Source: Bradyrhizobium zhengyangense
Lineage (GTDB): Bacteria; Pseudomonadota; Alphaproteobacteria; Rhizobiales; Xanthobacteraceae
Direction: 5' to 3'
DNA length: 64,000 bases
NCBI RefSeq assembly: GCF_022012435.1
Contig: NZ_JAKLUA010000004.1
Location: 513,753-577,752, forward strand
A program made the translations under genes and the position numbers. The notes under the pieces are model-generated. The model was not told the DNA's origin, did not search any database, and saw only the letters and a program-made list of their open reading frames with translations. Below, in pieces: positions 51,705 to 61,109 of this stretch; position 1 is the stretch's first letter; each line of letters starts with the position of its first letter.

Positions 51705-53399
51705 CTACGCCGCCGACTGCAGAGCCTGGAGCCGCCGGACGAATCCCAGCGCCGCTTCGTTCAAATCGCCGAACCGGCTTCGCAGCGCCTCCGCGCGCGA
51801 GCCCGCGCCCTGCGCGATCGACTGCCCCGTGGCGGCCTTCGAGCAGACATCCTCGACCGACCTCTGGAGATGCTCGGCGCCTTCCGCGGCGCTGCGGGCC
51901 GCGCGGTTGATGTCGCTGGTGGCGCCGCTCTGTTCCTGGACCGCTCTGGCGATCGTCGCGCTCTGCTCCCTGATATCGCTGATCACGGCGACGATCGCAG
52001 CGATTTCGCCGGCCGCCGCCTGCGTCGCCGACTGGATGCCGAGCACCTGGGAGGAGATGTCTTCCGTCGCGCGTGCCGTTTGCGTCGCGAGGGTCTTGAC
52101 CTCCGCCGCCACCACTGCAAAGCCGCGGCCCGCTTCGCCCGCGCGCGCCGCCTCGATGGTCGCGTTGAGCGCCAGCAAATTGGTCTGGCCGGCGATATCG
52201 CTGATCAATTCCACGACGCTTCCGATCTTTGTCGCGGCCTGCACCATGCTCTCCACCATCAATCCGGCCTGGGTCGCGCGGCCGCTGGCAACGTCAGCCA
52301 CCTGGCTTGCTTCCTGGGCCCGTCCATTGATGTTGCGGGTGGAGGCATCGAGCTGCTCGACCCCGGCAGCCATGGCCTGCACGCTGCCGGCAATGCCGCC
52401 TGCGGATTCAGAAGCCGTGCGGCTGCACAGCATGTTGTCGGCATTGAACCGTTCCAACTCCTGAATCGCATCGGCGATGTGGCCGGCGGCCTCCACGACC
52501 TCATCCACGGATCCAACGACCGACTCCTCGAAGGACGAGGCGGCGCGCGCCAGAACGCCTTTCAGCTCGCTCTCAGCCTGCATCTTGAGCTTCGCCTGGG
52601 ACGCCTGGAGCTCCAATCGATCGGCCGAATGGTCACGCAAGACGGCGACCGCCGCGGCCATGGCGCCGATCTCGTCCCCCCGGTCCAGCCCCGGAATGTC
52701 GCCCTCGATCTCACCGGACACGATCTTGCGCAGCCGCTCCTCCAGACGCCGCAACGGCCGGGAGATCGTTCCTGCGATCAACACCGCAAACGCCACGCTG
52801 ATGAGCACGACCAGCAGCGCGAGCCCCCCGAGCCGCAGCGCCGCGCCCCTGAACGAATCGTCGAGATCGTCGACATACATGCCGCTTATGACCATCATCT
52901 TCAGGTCCGGGAGCGCCCTGACGAAGGCCTGTTTACGCAGGGGCTGCGGCTGGCCGTTGCGGGGGAAATGATAAGTCACGGTCCCGGCGCCGGCGGTGTG
53001 CGCGAGATCGACGATCTCGCGCCGGAATAGATGTCCATTGACGTCGCCCTTGTCGATCAGGTTCTTGCCGACGTTTTCAGGCGTGCCGCCATCGGCGAGA
53101 TTGAGCCCGTCCCAGTCATAGACGAAGAAGTAGTTGTTGCCGTCATATCGCGACTTCGCGACGATCTCCCGGACCCTGCCAATCACATCGCCGCGGCTCA
53201 TCCGGCCGGACAGGACGTCCTGCTGATAGGCCGCGATCTGCGATGCGACCACGTCCACGGCGCCGCGCAGCGCCCGCGTCCTCTCGGCCTCCATCTGATC
53301 GCGCAGCTGGACCAGGGACACGCCAACGAGAACCATCATCGCGAGTACGCTGCCGAGCGTGAGCATGCCCAACCGCCACGCGATCTTGACCTTCTTCAT
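51705..53399 (-). CDS. Methyl-accepting chemotaxis protein with sCache-type sensor
   Basis: A chemoreceptor of 564 residues. A first membrane segment (RLGMLTLGSVLAMMVLVGVS) is followed by a periplasmic sensor (about 35-190) with YFFVYDWDGLNLADGG, typical of single Cache domains. A second segment comes next, then a HAMP domain (SRPLRRLEERLRKIVSGEIE) and a long signalling coiled coil. The hairpin tip VELISDIAGQTNLLALNATI is intact, so it can contact CheA and CheW. ATG 53399 is preferred, since it starts a normal membrane anchor; the frame is open 39 codons upstream. Ligand unknown. Confidence 0.92.
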   Translation of the reverse strand: MKKVKIAWRLGMLTLGSVLAMMVLVGVSLVQLRDQMEAERTRALRGAVDVVASQIAAYQQDVLSGRMSRGDVIGRVREIVAKSRYDGNNYFFVYDWDGLNLADGGTPENVGKNLIDKGDVNGHLFRREIVDLAHTAGAGTVTYHFPRNGQPQPLRKQAFVRALPDLKMMVISGMYVDDLDDSFRGAALRLGGLALLVVLISVAFAVLIAGTISRPLRRLEERLRKIVSGEIEGDIPGLDRGDEIGAMAAAVAVLRDHSADRLELQASQAKLKMQAESELKGVLARAASSFEESVVGSVDEVVEAAGHIADAIQELERFNADNMLCSRTASESAGGIAGSVQAMAAGVEQLDASTRNINGRAQEASQVADVASGRATQAGLMVESMVQAATKIGSVVELISDIAGQTNLLALNATIEAARAGEAGRGFAVVAAEVKTLATQTARATEDISSQVLGIQSATQAAAGEIAAIVAVISDIREQSATIARAVQEQSGATSDINRAARSAAEGAEHLQRSVEDVCSKAATGQSIAQGAGSRAEALRSRFGDLNEAALGFVRRLQALQSAA

Positions 53400-53830
53400 G
53401 CGAAATCCCTTGTCGTTGCAATGAATGCCGAAGCTTGCAATCGAAAGCTTGACGAGGACTTTCAACGACAGCGCCGAACGCGGCGCCATCCGCAAAATGT
53501 TATGCGAAATTTGCATCGGCCAGTCGCATCTTGCATCGACGACCGGAGCGAAAAGCTACGACTATGCTTCGCGCGATCCGAGATAAAAATTAGGCCCTGG
53601 CTATCTGCCGAGGCTTTCAAACTGCGCGCATAACTCTTCTGAGAATGAGCAGACGCGGCGCACACTCGCAAAGGCGCAGACGCCGGCTCTGGGGTCTAAG
53701 CAGAACTTTTCTGCTCAATCAGAGTATTGCCGGTTTTGACCCACACCGGACCTTCTCGGGCCGGCTGCCATGGTTCCTCACCATTTTCGCTTTGCGTTTT
53801 CCAACCTCAATCTCGGAGGGTTCAATGCTT
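53400..53830. other. Gap between chemoreceptor and binding-protein genes
   Basis: No gene supported. Open frames here are short, basic and Ser/Arg-rich. The segment nearest 53399 should contain the chemoreceptor promoter and ribosome site (AAGGGATTTCGC). The composition is more AT-rich than the coding regions around it. Confidence 0.4.
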
Positions 53831-54592
53831 TCAGCCCGGCGTCATTCCCTTCGCTTTAATGATGGCGCTCGCTTCTGGCGACTTGAGATACCCGAGCAGC
53901 GCTTTTGCGGCATCTCCTTGCTTTGTGTCCGCGGCAGCAGCACCCGTAAAGACAACTTCCTGCTGCAGGTCCGCAGGGAATGGGCCGACGACGTCTAGTC
54001 CAGGGGCGGTGAGCACATTTAGCAAGAACACGCCTAGCTCAGCTTCGCCCTTTTCAACTGCCGCAACGATTTCGGCTGGTGCCGCTTTTGCCTGAAGCTT
54101 GCCCTTGATTGCCACGGCGACACCAAGTCGCTCGAATGCTTTCATCACTTGCGCACCTGCGGCGCTTGCCGGCAGTGTCGCAATCGACCGTGCATCGAGC
54201 AGCGCAGCCTTAAGCGCGTCAGGTGTGCCGATGTTGGGCTTCGGAGCGCCAGCTCGCACCGCAACACCGAGGCCGACGCGCGCAACATCGGATGTAGTGC
54301 CGGCGGCGAATTTTGCACGTGCTCCTGCGTCCTGCATTACCTCGACCGGCACGACGCCGACGTCAAACGCCTTTCCCGACGTCGCCTCCTTGATCAAATT
54401 TGGGGTGGTGCCGAAGAAAATGTCGAGCTTGTGTCCAGAGACCTGTTCGAACTTTGGTTTCACCTCGGCCCACACCGCGGTCATCGCGCCGCCCGCCAGA
54501 ACGCGCAGCTCGGCTGCCTGCCCCTTCTCGCCCAGAAATGTGACAAAGACTGACGCGAGGAATGCCGCGCGCGCAAAACTCAACACAGTCAT
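53831..54592 (-). CDS. Periplasmic substrate-binding protein, ModA-like
   Basis: A protein of 253 residues with a Sec signal (AAFLASVFVTFLGEKGQAAE). The mature start LRVLAGGAMTAVWAEVKPKF, with FGTTPNLIKEATSGKAFDVG and VEKGEAELGVFLLNVLTAPG, matches the PBP_like/ModA fold of molybdate or extracellular solute-binding proteins. No permease or ATPase is nearby. It could feed an importer elsewhere or work with the adjacent chemoreceptor, though that is a guess. GGGGAG precedes ATG 54592. Confidence 0.85.
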   Translation of the reverse strand: MTVLSFARAAFLASVFVTFLGEKGQAAELRVLAGGAMTAVWAEVKPKFEQVSGHKLDIFFGTTPNLIKEATSGKAFDVGVVPVEVMQDAGARAKFAAGTTSDVARVGLGVAVRAGAPKPNIGTPDALKAALLDARSIATLPASAAGAQVMKAFERLGVAVAIKGKLQAKAAPAEIVAAVEKGEAELGVFLLNVLTAPGLDVVGPFPADLQQEVVFTGAAAADTKQGDAAKALLGYLKSPEASAIIKAKGMTPG

Positions 54593-54880
54593 GATGTGCT
54601 CCCCACACGAGTTCACGCAGCATAGCAGTTCCGACTGATCAGCGCCAATTGCCTGCGTGCATGCAGCGGGTCGCCTGCAGGTCCGAAAATAGCCCGTGGC
54701 TGACCTGAGCTCAGAACGTTGCGACGTCAGCTTCCGGAAAGTGAGCCGACCTGTCATGCCGGCTTACAAGGGCAGCCTTTGACCCAGGGCCGACTTTCGA
54801 AATGAAGGCAAGCTCGCGATGGACACCTGGCTCTAGATTGTGACACACTTGTTGTGCAACCCCAAATATGGAGCTGCTCA

Positions 54881-55141
54881 ATGATGAATCGCGTGCCGTT
54901 TCTTCTTCACCTGGTTTTGATATATCCGTTGGGTTTCGCTCCGACCCTACTCTGGAAATCCGTTTGCGATGTTTCCGTGGTGCTTCTAGGCGCGACCTAT
55001 CTTTCGATATTCATCTCGGTCGGCCTCCTGCGCTGGAGAGGGCTGCCGCTCAATGCAACCGTTGGCGAATATAATGAACGAGTGAGCTTTCTGCGCAACG
55101 AGGTGACACGAGTTTCGACCGATGATGATGTCGCTGGTTGA
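54881..55141 (+). CDS. Small membrane protein, hypothetical
   Basis: A protein of 86 residues with two hydrophobic stretches (FLLHLVLIYPLGFAPTLLW and VSVVLLGATYLSIFISVGLL) and a charged C-terminal tail. GGAG lies before ATG 54881. No family recognised. It diverges from the binding-protein gene. The codon use is less GC-biased than its neighbours, so either it is foreign or it is not a real gene. Confidence 0.45.
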   Translation: MMNRVPFLLHLVLIYPLGFAPTLLWKSVCDVSVVLLGATYLSIFISVGLLRWRGLPLNATVGEYNERVSFLRNEVTRVSTDDDVAG

Positions 55142-55889
55142 TGACCGCCAACGGTATTTAGAATGTCTGGTTTTGTGAAGGGTTTCGGATGCCGGCCGCA
55201 GCGGTGACGGCGCGGCATATTCGGGCGGCCGGCGTCCGAAAGCCTCCAAAGGAGGAAACCGCGCTGGGGGGACGTAGGACAATGCCGCGTGATCGAGCTA
55301 AGTCGTGTCAAACAACCTTCAGACGATCAGGAAGATCGCCTATGGGGATTTAATGTTTGGCGGCACCTGTACTTTCAACGACTTGGCCGTAGTAAAAATA
55401 CCACACCACACAATCTAGACGTGAGTTCCTCATATTTGAATCCCGTGATGCAAACTGATCTCCAGTGACCTGGAAAGCCCCCGGAGCTACCTGAGCCGAA
55501 ACTGTTTCGAACTGCTCGTCAAGAGCATCACCGCATTTGTAACTCTGCTTGCGTCGAGATTCCTGGACTTGGTGCAATTAGCGCGACGGTGCGCACAATC
55601 ACGATCAAGAATGACGGCTTCAAGTTGGCTCTTGTGCAACGGTTGGTTGCTCTGCCACGAACTTTCAGATCAGCACGTCCTCGATCATCGGACCATCGCC
55701 AGCTACGGCCCCGCTCGTCACGATGAGCTGTCGCCTATTGCTTCGCCGTGTCGCCAGCCGCAGCGTTCTACCGCGCGAGCGGTTTAGTCCTGTGGCCCTT
55801 CTCGGACCTCCTGCAATGTCTGCTCCTGTGCCGCTGTTGGGGAATTAGCGGACATCCTAGGTTTATGAGTATGCGCCCTTCCTAGCAGC
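55142..55889. other. Gene-poor, probably decayed stretch
   Basis: No convincing gene is visible. The best open frame is on the minus strand (55350-55577, TTG start, 75 aa), containing QFETVSAQVAPGAFQVTGDQ and CVVWYFYYGQVVESTG. It reads protein-like, but it lacks a good ribosome site and has a stop just upstream, so it may be the tail of a broken gene. CCTCCAAAGGAGG near 55245 forms a small hairpin. The base use is more AT-rich than the average here. Confidence 0.35.
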
Positions 55890-55990
55890 CTATCCGCCTG
55901 CCGCACGAGCGACCGCAACTGCCGGCACAGCCTGCGCCGTTAGCGGTGCATGGCGGCAATAGTGATGGTTCATGAATAGACCACGTCCGC
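55890..55990 (-). pseudogene. Remnant of a DAACS symporter 3' end
   Basis: Read on the minus strand, the last codons before a TAG spell AVPAVAVARAAGG, next to the C-terminus VVPAVVVAGAAGG of the intact symporter at 57091-58416. Further upstream, SGRGLFMNHHY corresponds to DKRGLVEEGVS. The DNA next to the stop also matches (14 of the first 16 positions by eye). No other part of the gene is found, so this is a relic of a second copy. Confidence 0.6.
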
Positions 55991-56140
55991 TGCGCTTTCG
56001 AACCCTCGTCGGCCCAGCAAATGACGTGGAGGGCCAGACGCGGACATTCGACAGGCTTCCAAATCGCTCGAAAGTGCGATCATATGCCGTTTGGCGACAC
56101 TTGACGTTGTGTTGCAAGAGTCTTGGTTTGCCGGAGGAGA

Positions 56141-56995
56141 ATGCGCGTGAAAGAACTCGCTGGAAAGACTGCGTTCGTGACCGGTGCGGCGTCAGGCATT
56201 GGCCTGGGGATCGCGACCGCTTTCGCCCAGGCGGGGGCGAAAGTGATGCTTTGCGACATTGAAGAAGAGGCGCTGTCCGCGGCGCTCAAGCAACTGAAGC
56301 TCACCAACGCCGATGTCGAGGGCGTGAAGGCCGACGTCTCACTCAAAGCCGAGCTCGTGGCGGCCGCTGAAGCCACGACCGCCCGCTACGGCAAGGTGCA
56401 TATCCTCGTCAACAATGCAGGTGTCGGCGGCGGCGGGCCCTATGGCACCTGGACCGAGGCGTCGTGGAATTGGACCCTGGGCGTCAATTTGATGGCGACC
56501 ATTTGGGGGATCGAGATCTTCGGGCCGTTGATCGAGCAACATGGCGAGGGTGGACACATCGTCTCTACAGCCTCGATCGCCGGCCTGATTTCAGGGGCGA
56601 GCAATGCATACAACGTTTCAAAATATGGTGTGGTCGCGTTGTCCGAGGGCCTGCGGCTTGAACTCGCCCCGCGCGGCATTGGCGTATCCGTGCTGTGTCC
56701 CGGGTTCATCCGCACTCAAATCGTGAACTCAAGGCGCAATGTCCCCAAACGCTTCGAGGAGGGAGTCCCTGCCATGCCGACTTCGGGCCCGCGTGCCGAG
56801 CAGATCAATATGATCCGTGAACGCGTCTCTCAGGGCATTGATCCCCTCTATGTCGGTGAGCTCGTCCGCGAAGGCGTCGAAAACGACTGGCCATATATCT
56901 TCACCGACCTCGAATTCGAGCCGTTCGTCGAAGCGCGCTTCGCCGCAATCAAGCAGGGCTTTGACCACATCCGCGGCCGCAGCCCGAAACATTGA
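56141..56995 (+). CDS. Short-chain dehydrogenase/reductase
   Basis: A cytoplasmic NAD(P)-dependent oxidoreductase of 284 residues of the classical SDR group. It has the cofactor motif TGAASGIGLG, NNAG, a Ser in VSTASIAGLISG, and the catalytic YNVSK pair with a preceding Asn site. A long C-terminal part contains FEPFVEARFAAIKQGF. The Gly-Ala-Ser start suggests NAD(H) or NADP(H) without resolving which. GGAGGAGA lies directly before ATG 56141. It is convergent with the symporter gene, and a strong hairpin lies between. Substrate unknown. Confidence 0.92.
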   Translation: MRVKELAGKTAFVTGAASGIGLGIATAFAQAGAKVMLCDIEEEALSAALKQLKLTNADVEGVKADVSLKAELVAAAEATTARYGKVHILVNNAGVGGGGPYGTWTEASWNWTLGVNLMATIWGIEIFGPLIEQHGEGGHIVSTASIAGLISGASNAYNVSKYGVVALSEGLRLELAPRGIGVSVLCPGFIRTQIVNSRRNVPKRFEEGVPAMPTSGPRAEQINMIRERVSQGIDPLYVGELVREGVENDWPYIFTDLEFEPFVEARFAAIKQGFDHIRGRSPKH

Positions 56996-57018
56996 GCGCG
57001 CAGCCTTTCACCGGCCTG

Positions 57019-57044
57019 AGGCCCCGGGACATCTCCCGGGGCCT
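57019..57044. terminator. Bidirectional hairpin terminator
   Basis: A perfect 11-bp inverted repeat (AGGCCCCGGGA and its complement) with a 4-nt loop is followed on the plus strand by TTTG. It lies between the convergent SDR and symporter genes. Confidence 0.8.
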
Positions 57045-57090
57045 TTGAATCACGCGCAGAGTTTTCTCGAGAGCGGGCGGACCAACCGGC

Positions 57091-58416
57091 TCATCCGCCC
57101 GCCGCACCTGCGACGACGACGGCTGGCACTACGGTCTCGGACACTCCCTCTTCGACCAGACCACGCTTGTCTTCCCACCTCGCCACGGCGGCCGTCGCAA
57201 TGCCGTTGCCGATGACGTTGGTCATGGTCCGGCCCATGTCCAGGAACTGGTCGATGCCCATCACGAGAAGCATGCCGCCCACCGGCAGATTGAACATCGG
57301 CAGGGTCGCGGCAACGACCACGAGCCCGGCGCGCGGCACGCCGGCGATCCCCTTGCTGGTCACCATCATCACCAGCAGCATGACAAGCTGCTGCGTGAAG
57401 CTGAGCTCGATGCCGTAGGCCTGCGCGATGAACAGGGCCGCGAAGGCCTGGTACATCATCGAACCGTCGAGGTTGAACGAATAGCCCAGCGGCAGCACGA
57501 AGCCCGAGATGCGCTCGCTGACACCAAACTTCGTCAATTGCTCGATCATCTTGGGGTACGCGGCCTCGCTGCTTGCGGTCGAGAAGGCGAGCAGCATCGG
57601 CTGACGCAAGAGGCCGAGGAGTTGAAGGACGGGCCGGCCGAGCGCCAGCAGGCCAACGAGAACAAGGACAGTCCAGAGCACAGCCAGGCTGAAATAGAAC
57701 GTCGCGATGAACTTGCCGTAGGTCAGGAGCACGCCAAGCCCCTGCGTGGTGATGACAGCCGCAATGGCCGCAAACACGCCGAGCGGCGCGAACTTCATCA
57801 CGAAGTTCGTGATCTGCAGCATGATGTGGACCAGCTCGTCGATCGACGACGCGATGGTCCTGGCATGGCTCGTCTTCAGCCGGCTGAGCGCGAGCCCGAA
57901 GAACACCGCGAAGACGAGGATCTGCAGGATCTCGTTCGTCGACATGGCCTGGGCGATGCTGGTCGGAAAGACGTGGGTGATGAAGTCCTTCAGATTGAAG
58001 CCGGCGGTCTGCAACGTGGTGGAAGCATCTGCATTAGGAAGCGGCAGCTGCAAACCCCGCCCCGGCGCGAACAGGTTCGCAAAGACCATGCCGAGACCAA
58101 GAGAAACGAGCGAGGCCGAGACAAACCAGCCCATGGATCTCGCAGCAATGCGGCCGACCGCTCCGCCTTCAGAGCCGAGGCTGGTAATCCCCGACACGAT
58201 CGTGGCGAACACCAGCGGCGCAATGATCATCTTGATCATGCGCAGGAACACGTCGGTGACAATAGAGAAATAGCCCGCAATGTTCTTCGCCGTCTCCGGC
58301 GTCGGCGCCAGCTCGTGGCAGGCGTAGCCCGCCAGGATGCCGAGCAGAAGGCTGACCACGAGAGCGTTGGTCAGGCGGTTGGATCGCGCCGGTGAATTGT
58401 CGGCATTCACTGTCAT
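57091..58416 (-). CDS. Dicarboxylate/amino acid:cation symporter (DAACS family)
   Basis: An inner-membrane symporter of 441 residues. Its layout is that of DctA/GltP proteins: eight helices, with hairpins HP1 (FSTASSEAAYPKMIEQL) and HP2, TM7 GYSFNLDGSMMYQ and TM8 MGRTMTNVIGNGIATAAV. It should import C4-dicarboxylates, aspartate or glutamate with Na+ or H+. It follows aspA by 87 bp on the same strand, which favours aspartate as substrate. A short relic of a second copy of its 3' end lies at 55890-55990. Confidence 0.92.
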   Translation of the reverse strand: MTVNADNSPARSNRLTNALVVSLLLGILAGYACHELAPTPETAKNIAGYFSIVTDVFLRMIKMIIAPLVFATIVSGITSLGSEGGAVGRIAARSMGWFVSASLVSLGLGMVFANLFAPGRGLQLPLPNADASTTLQTAGFNLKDFITHVFPTSIAQAMSTNEILQILVFAVFFGLALSRLKTSHARTIASSIDELVHIMLQITNFVMKFAPLGVFAAIAAVITTQGLGVLLTYGKFIATFYFSLAVLWTVLVLVGLLALGRPVLQLLGLLRQPMLLAFSTASSEAAYPKMIEQLTKFGVSERISGFVLPLGYSFNLDGSMMYQAFAALFIAQAYGIELSFTQQLVMLLVMMVTSKGIAGVPRAGLVVVAATLPMFNLPVGGMLLVMGIDQFLDMGRTMTNVIGNGIATAAVARWEDKRGLVEEGVSETVVPAVVVAGAAGG

Positions 58417-58503
58417 TTCTCATCTCCTCCCTTGGGTGCGTCTGATCATGTTGGGCCACGCGCGGCGACCCAATCGGCGTGCTGACGCTGTTGCGTGATG
58501 GCT

Positions 58504-59937
58504 TCAGCAAATCGGCTGTGGCTGGCGGCCGTCCTGGTCCGCGGCGGCAAGGCTTTGCGGCCGCGTCAGCATCTCGGGCTTCAGGATCGCCGCAAGCGTG
58601 GCCTCGGTGAGCAGGCCCCGTTCGCGCACGAGCTCGGCAACGCCGCGGCCGGACGCATGCGCCTCCACGGCGACCGCCGTCGCGGCCGCATAACCGATGT
58701 AAGGATTGAGTGCCGTCACGAGGCCGATCGAGTTCTCGACATCGGCCCTGAGACGGTCGCGGTTGGCGGTGATGCCTGTGACGCAGCCGCGCTCCAGCGT
58801 CAGGCACGCCTGACTGAGATGACTGATGCTCTTGAACAGACTGTGCGCAATGATCGGCTCGAACGCATTGAGCTGCAACTGGCCGGCTTCGGCGGCCATG
58901 GTCACCGTGACGTCGTTGCCGATCACTTCGAAGGCGACCTGGTTAACGACCTCCGGAATGACAGGATTGACCTTGCCGGGCATGATCGAGGAGCCGGCCT
59001 GGACCGCCGGCAAATTGATCTCGCCGAACCCGGCCCGCGGCCCGCTCGAAAGCAACCGGAGGTCGTTGCAGATTTTTGAGATCTTGACCGCGACGCGCTT
59101 CAGCACGCCCGAGATCTGAACGAACGCACCGCAATCCTGCGTCGCCTCGACCAGATCAGGCGCGGTCACCAGCGGCAATCCCGTGATCGCATTCAGGTAA
59201 CGGCAGACGAGACACGCATAGTCCGGGTGGGCGTTGATGCCGGTGCCGATAGCGGTTGCGCCCATGTTGATCTCGTGGATCAGGATTTCCGCTTCGCGCA
59301 GGCGCTCCTGATCCTCGCCGATCATGACGGCGTAGGTGTTGAACTCCTGCCCCAGCGTCATCGGCACCGCGTCCTGCAACTGGGTCCGACCCATCTTCAA
59401 CACGTCCTTGAATTCTGCGGCCTTGCCGGCGAAGGCGAGGCGCAGGACGTCCATCGCCCTCACGAGAGTCTGCAAGCCATGCGAGGTCGCGATCTTCAGC
59501 GCCGTGGGGTACACGTCGTTGGTGCTCTGGCTCATGTTGACGTGTTCGTTCGGATGCAACGCGGCGTACTCGCCCCTGGCATGGCCGAGAATCTCCAGGG
59601 CCCGGTTCGCGATCACCTCATTGGCGTTCATGTTGGTGGAGGTGCCGGCGCCGCCCTGGATGACGTCAACGACGAACTGGTCGTGAAGCCGGCCGGCGCG
59701 CAACTCCTCGCAGGCCGCGACGATGGCCCGCCCGCGTCGCTGGTCGAGAAGACCGAGCTCCATGTTGGACAGGGCGGCCGCCTGCTTGATGGCAGCGAGC
59801 GCACCGATCAGCTCGGGATAGGCCGAGATCGCGATCCCTGAGATCGGAAAATTCTCGACGGCGCGCATGGTGTGGACGCCGTAATAGGCCTCACGAGGCA
59901 CCTCGCGATCACCAAGCAGATCATGTTCCGTCCGCAT
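58504..59937 (-). CDS. aspA: Aspartate ammonia-lyase
   Basis: A cytoplasmic lyase of 477 residues that converts L-aspartate to fumarate and ammonia. It has the fumarase/aspartase superfamily blocks: MSQSTNDVYPTALK, GSSIMPGKVNPVIPE (mobile loop with catalytic Ser) and MGRTQLQDAVPMTLGQEF. The start MRTEHDLLGDREVPREAYYG is typical of AspA rather than FumC. It is the first gene of an operon with the symporter. Its promoter region faces the LysR gene and contains a LysR-type box. Confidence 0.93.
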   Translation of the reverse strand: MRTEHDLLGDREVPREAYYGVHTMRAVENFPISGIAISAYPELIGALAAIKQAAALSNMELGLLDQRRGRAIVAACEELRAGRLHDQFVVDVIQGGAGTSTNMNANEVIANRALEILGHARGEYAALHPNEHVNMSQSTNDVYPTALKIATSHGLQTLVRAMDVLRLAFAGKAAEFKDVLKMGRTQLQDAVPMTLGQEFNTYAVMIGEDQERLREAEILIHEINMGATAIGTGINAHPDYACLVCRYLNAITGLPLVTAPDLVEATQDCGAFVQISGVLKRVAVKISKICNDLRLLSSGPRAGFGEINLPAVQAGSSIMPGKVNPVIPEVVNQVAFEVIGNDVTVTMAAEAGQLQLNAFEPIIAHSLFKSISHLSQACLTLERGCVTGITANRDRLRADVENSIGLVTALNPYIGYAAATAVAVEAHASGRGVAELVRERGLLTEATLAAILKPEMLTRPQSLAAADQDGRQPQPIC

Positions 59938-60071
59938 GTCATCTCCCGCTCGTCAGCTCCGTTGTCCGGAGACAGTGATCGTGGCCGTGAGCCTCGCGCG
60001 GAGGCTTGACGTTGCGGGGGCGATGCATGCGCCTGACGACGGCGGGCCGTCCAATGTTATGCCGGCAAGCT

Positions 60072-60090
60072 CTATTCCGATTTTGCATAG
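60072..60090. promoter_or_regulatory. LysR-type operator, CTAT-N11-ATAG
   Basis: CTAT, eleven bases and ATAG make the textbook T-N11-A dyad recognised by LysR-type regulators. It lies 54 bp upstream of the LysR gene start and 135 bp from the aspA start, in the divergent promoter region of both. TATGC at 60058 and GCATA at 60085 form an extra overlapping dyad. Confidence 0.6.
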
Positions 60091-60144
60091 ATTTCCCCTG
60101 AGGATCGGGGCATCTTCGCCAGGGCGAACACCGGAGCAGACACG

Positions 60145-61029
60145 ATGGAATTGAAATGGCTGGAGGATTTTCTCAGCCTGGCGCGGACCCGCAGCTTCTC
60201 ACGCGCGGCCGATGAGCGGCACGTGACGCAATCTGCGTTCAGTCGCCGAATCCAGGCGCTGGAGCTCTGGCTCGGTGTGTCCCTTGTCGACCGCAGCAGC
60301 TACCCGACGACGCTGACCGCCGAAGGGCGCGAATTCCTGGAGACCGCGGAAGAAACGGTTCGCATGCTTCATGCGAGCCGTCTTGCGCTTCAGGCGAGCA
60401 AGCGGCCGAGCACGCAAGTCGTCTCGATCGCCGCGCTGCACACGCTGTCGCTGCATTTCTTTCCGCGCTGGTTCCGGACCATCGAGAAAGACGTCGGGCC
60501 GATCGGCAGCCGCCTGCTGCCCGACGACTTTCACAGTTGCCTGCAGGCGCTCGTCGAGGGCAGCTACGATTTCCTGCTCACCTTCCACCACGCCAATGTG
60601 CCGATCCTGCTGGAGCCCGAGCTCTACCCGCATATCGTCGTCGGCATGGACAGTTTCGTCGCCGTCCGCAGCACGGCGTTAGCAGGAGACAACACAGCTT
60701 CGCTGCCCCTGCTCAGCTACGCCTCGAACTCGTTCCTGGGGCGGGTCGCCACCTTCGCCCAGGCCCAGGCCGGCTCACCGCCCGCGCATGTGACTCACAC
60801 CAACGAGAATGCCATGGCCGAGGGGCTGAAGTTCATGGCGCTGGAGGGCTACGGCCTGGCCTGGCTGCCGCGCAGCCTGGTGGCCCGGGAGCTGGATGAG
60901 GCCACCCTCTCGATCGTGGGGCCGGAGATTCCCCTGGAGGTCCGGCTCTATCGCAGCGCACGGCGAACCAGGCCGATCGTGGAAAAGGTCTGGAACGCCG
61001 CGCAGGCTGCCGCTCTCAAAACTATGTAG
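60145..61029 (+). CDS. LysR family transcriptional regulator
   Basis: A regulator of 294 residues. The N-terminal winged HTH (residues 3-62) is ELKWLEDFLSLARTRSFSRA with ADERHVTQSAFSRRIQALEL. The ligand domain follows, with the usual two lobes (VSIAALHTLSLHFFPRWF, and ENAMAEGLKFMALEGYGLAW near the end). It faces aspA and is followed by the racemase gene, so it probably senses aspartate or a related acid and activates both transcripts. It is flanked by a LysR-type box at 60072-60090. Confidence 0.93.
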   Translation: MELKWLEDFLSLARTRSFSRAADERHVTQSAFSRRIQALELWLGVSLVDRSSYPTTLTAEGREFLETAEETVRMLHASRLALQASKRPSTQVVSIAALHTLSLHFFPRWFRTIEKDVGPIGSRLLPDDFHSCLQALVEGSYDFLLTFHHANVPILLEPELYPHIVVGMDSFVAVRSTALAGDNTASLPLLSYASNSFLGRVATFAQAQAGSPPAHVTHTNENAMAEGLKFMALEGYGLAWLPRSLVARELDEATLSIVGPEIPLEVRLYRSARRTRPIVEKVWNAAQAAALKTM

Positions 61030-61109
61030 AAACTGCATACGCCGTTCTGAACAGGCATTGGATTTGGCCGAAGCAGCCATGCACCATGGCCTCAGGCAAG
61101 GAGACTTCG

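Noticed and set aside
53645..54095. Short plus-strand frames at the 3' end of the ModA-like gene.
   Set aside because: They are Ser/Arg-rich, have no ribosome site and overlap the binding-protein gene antisense.
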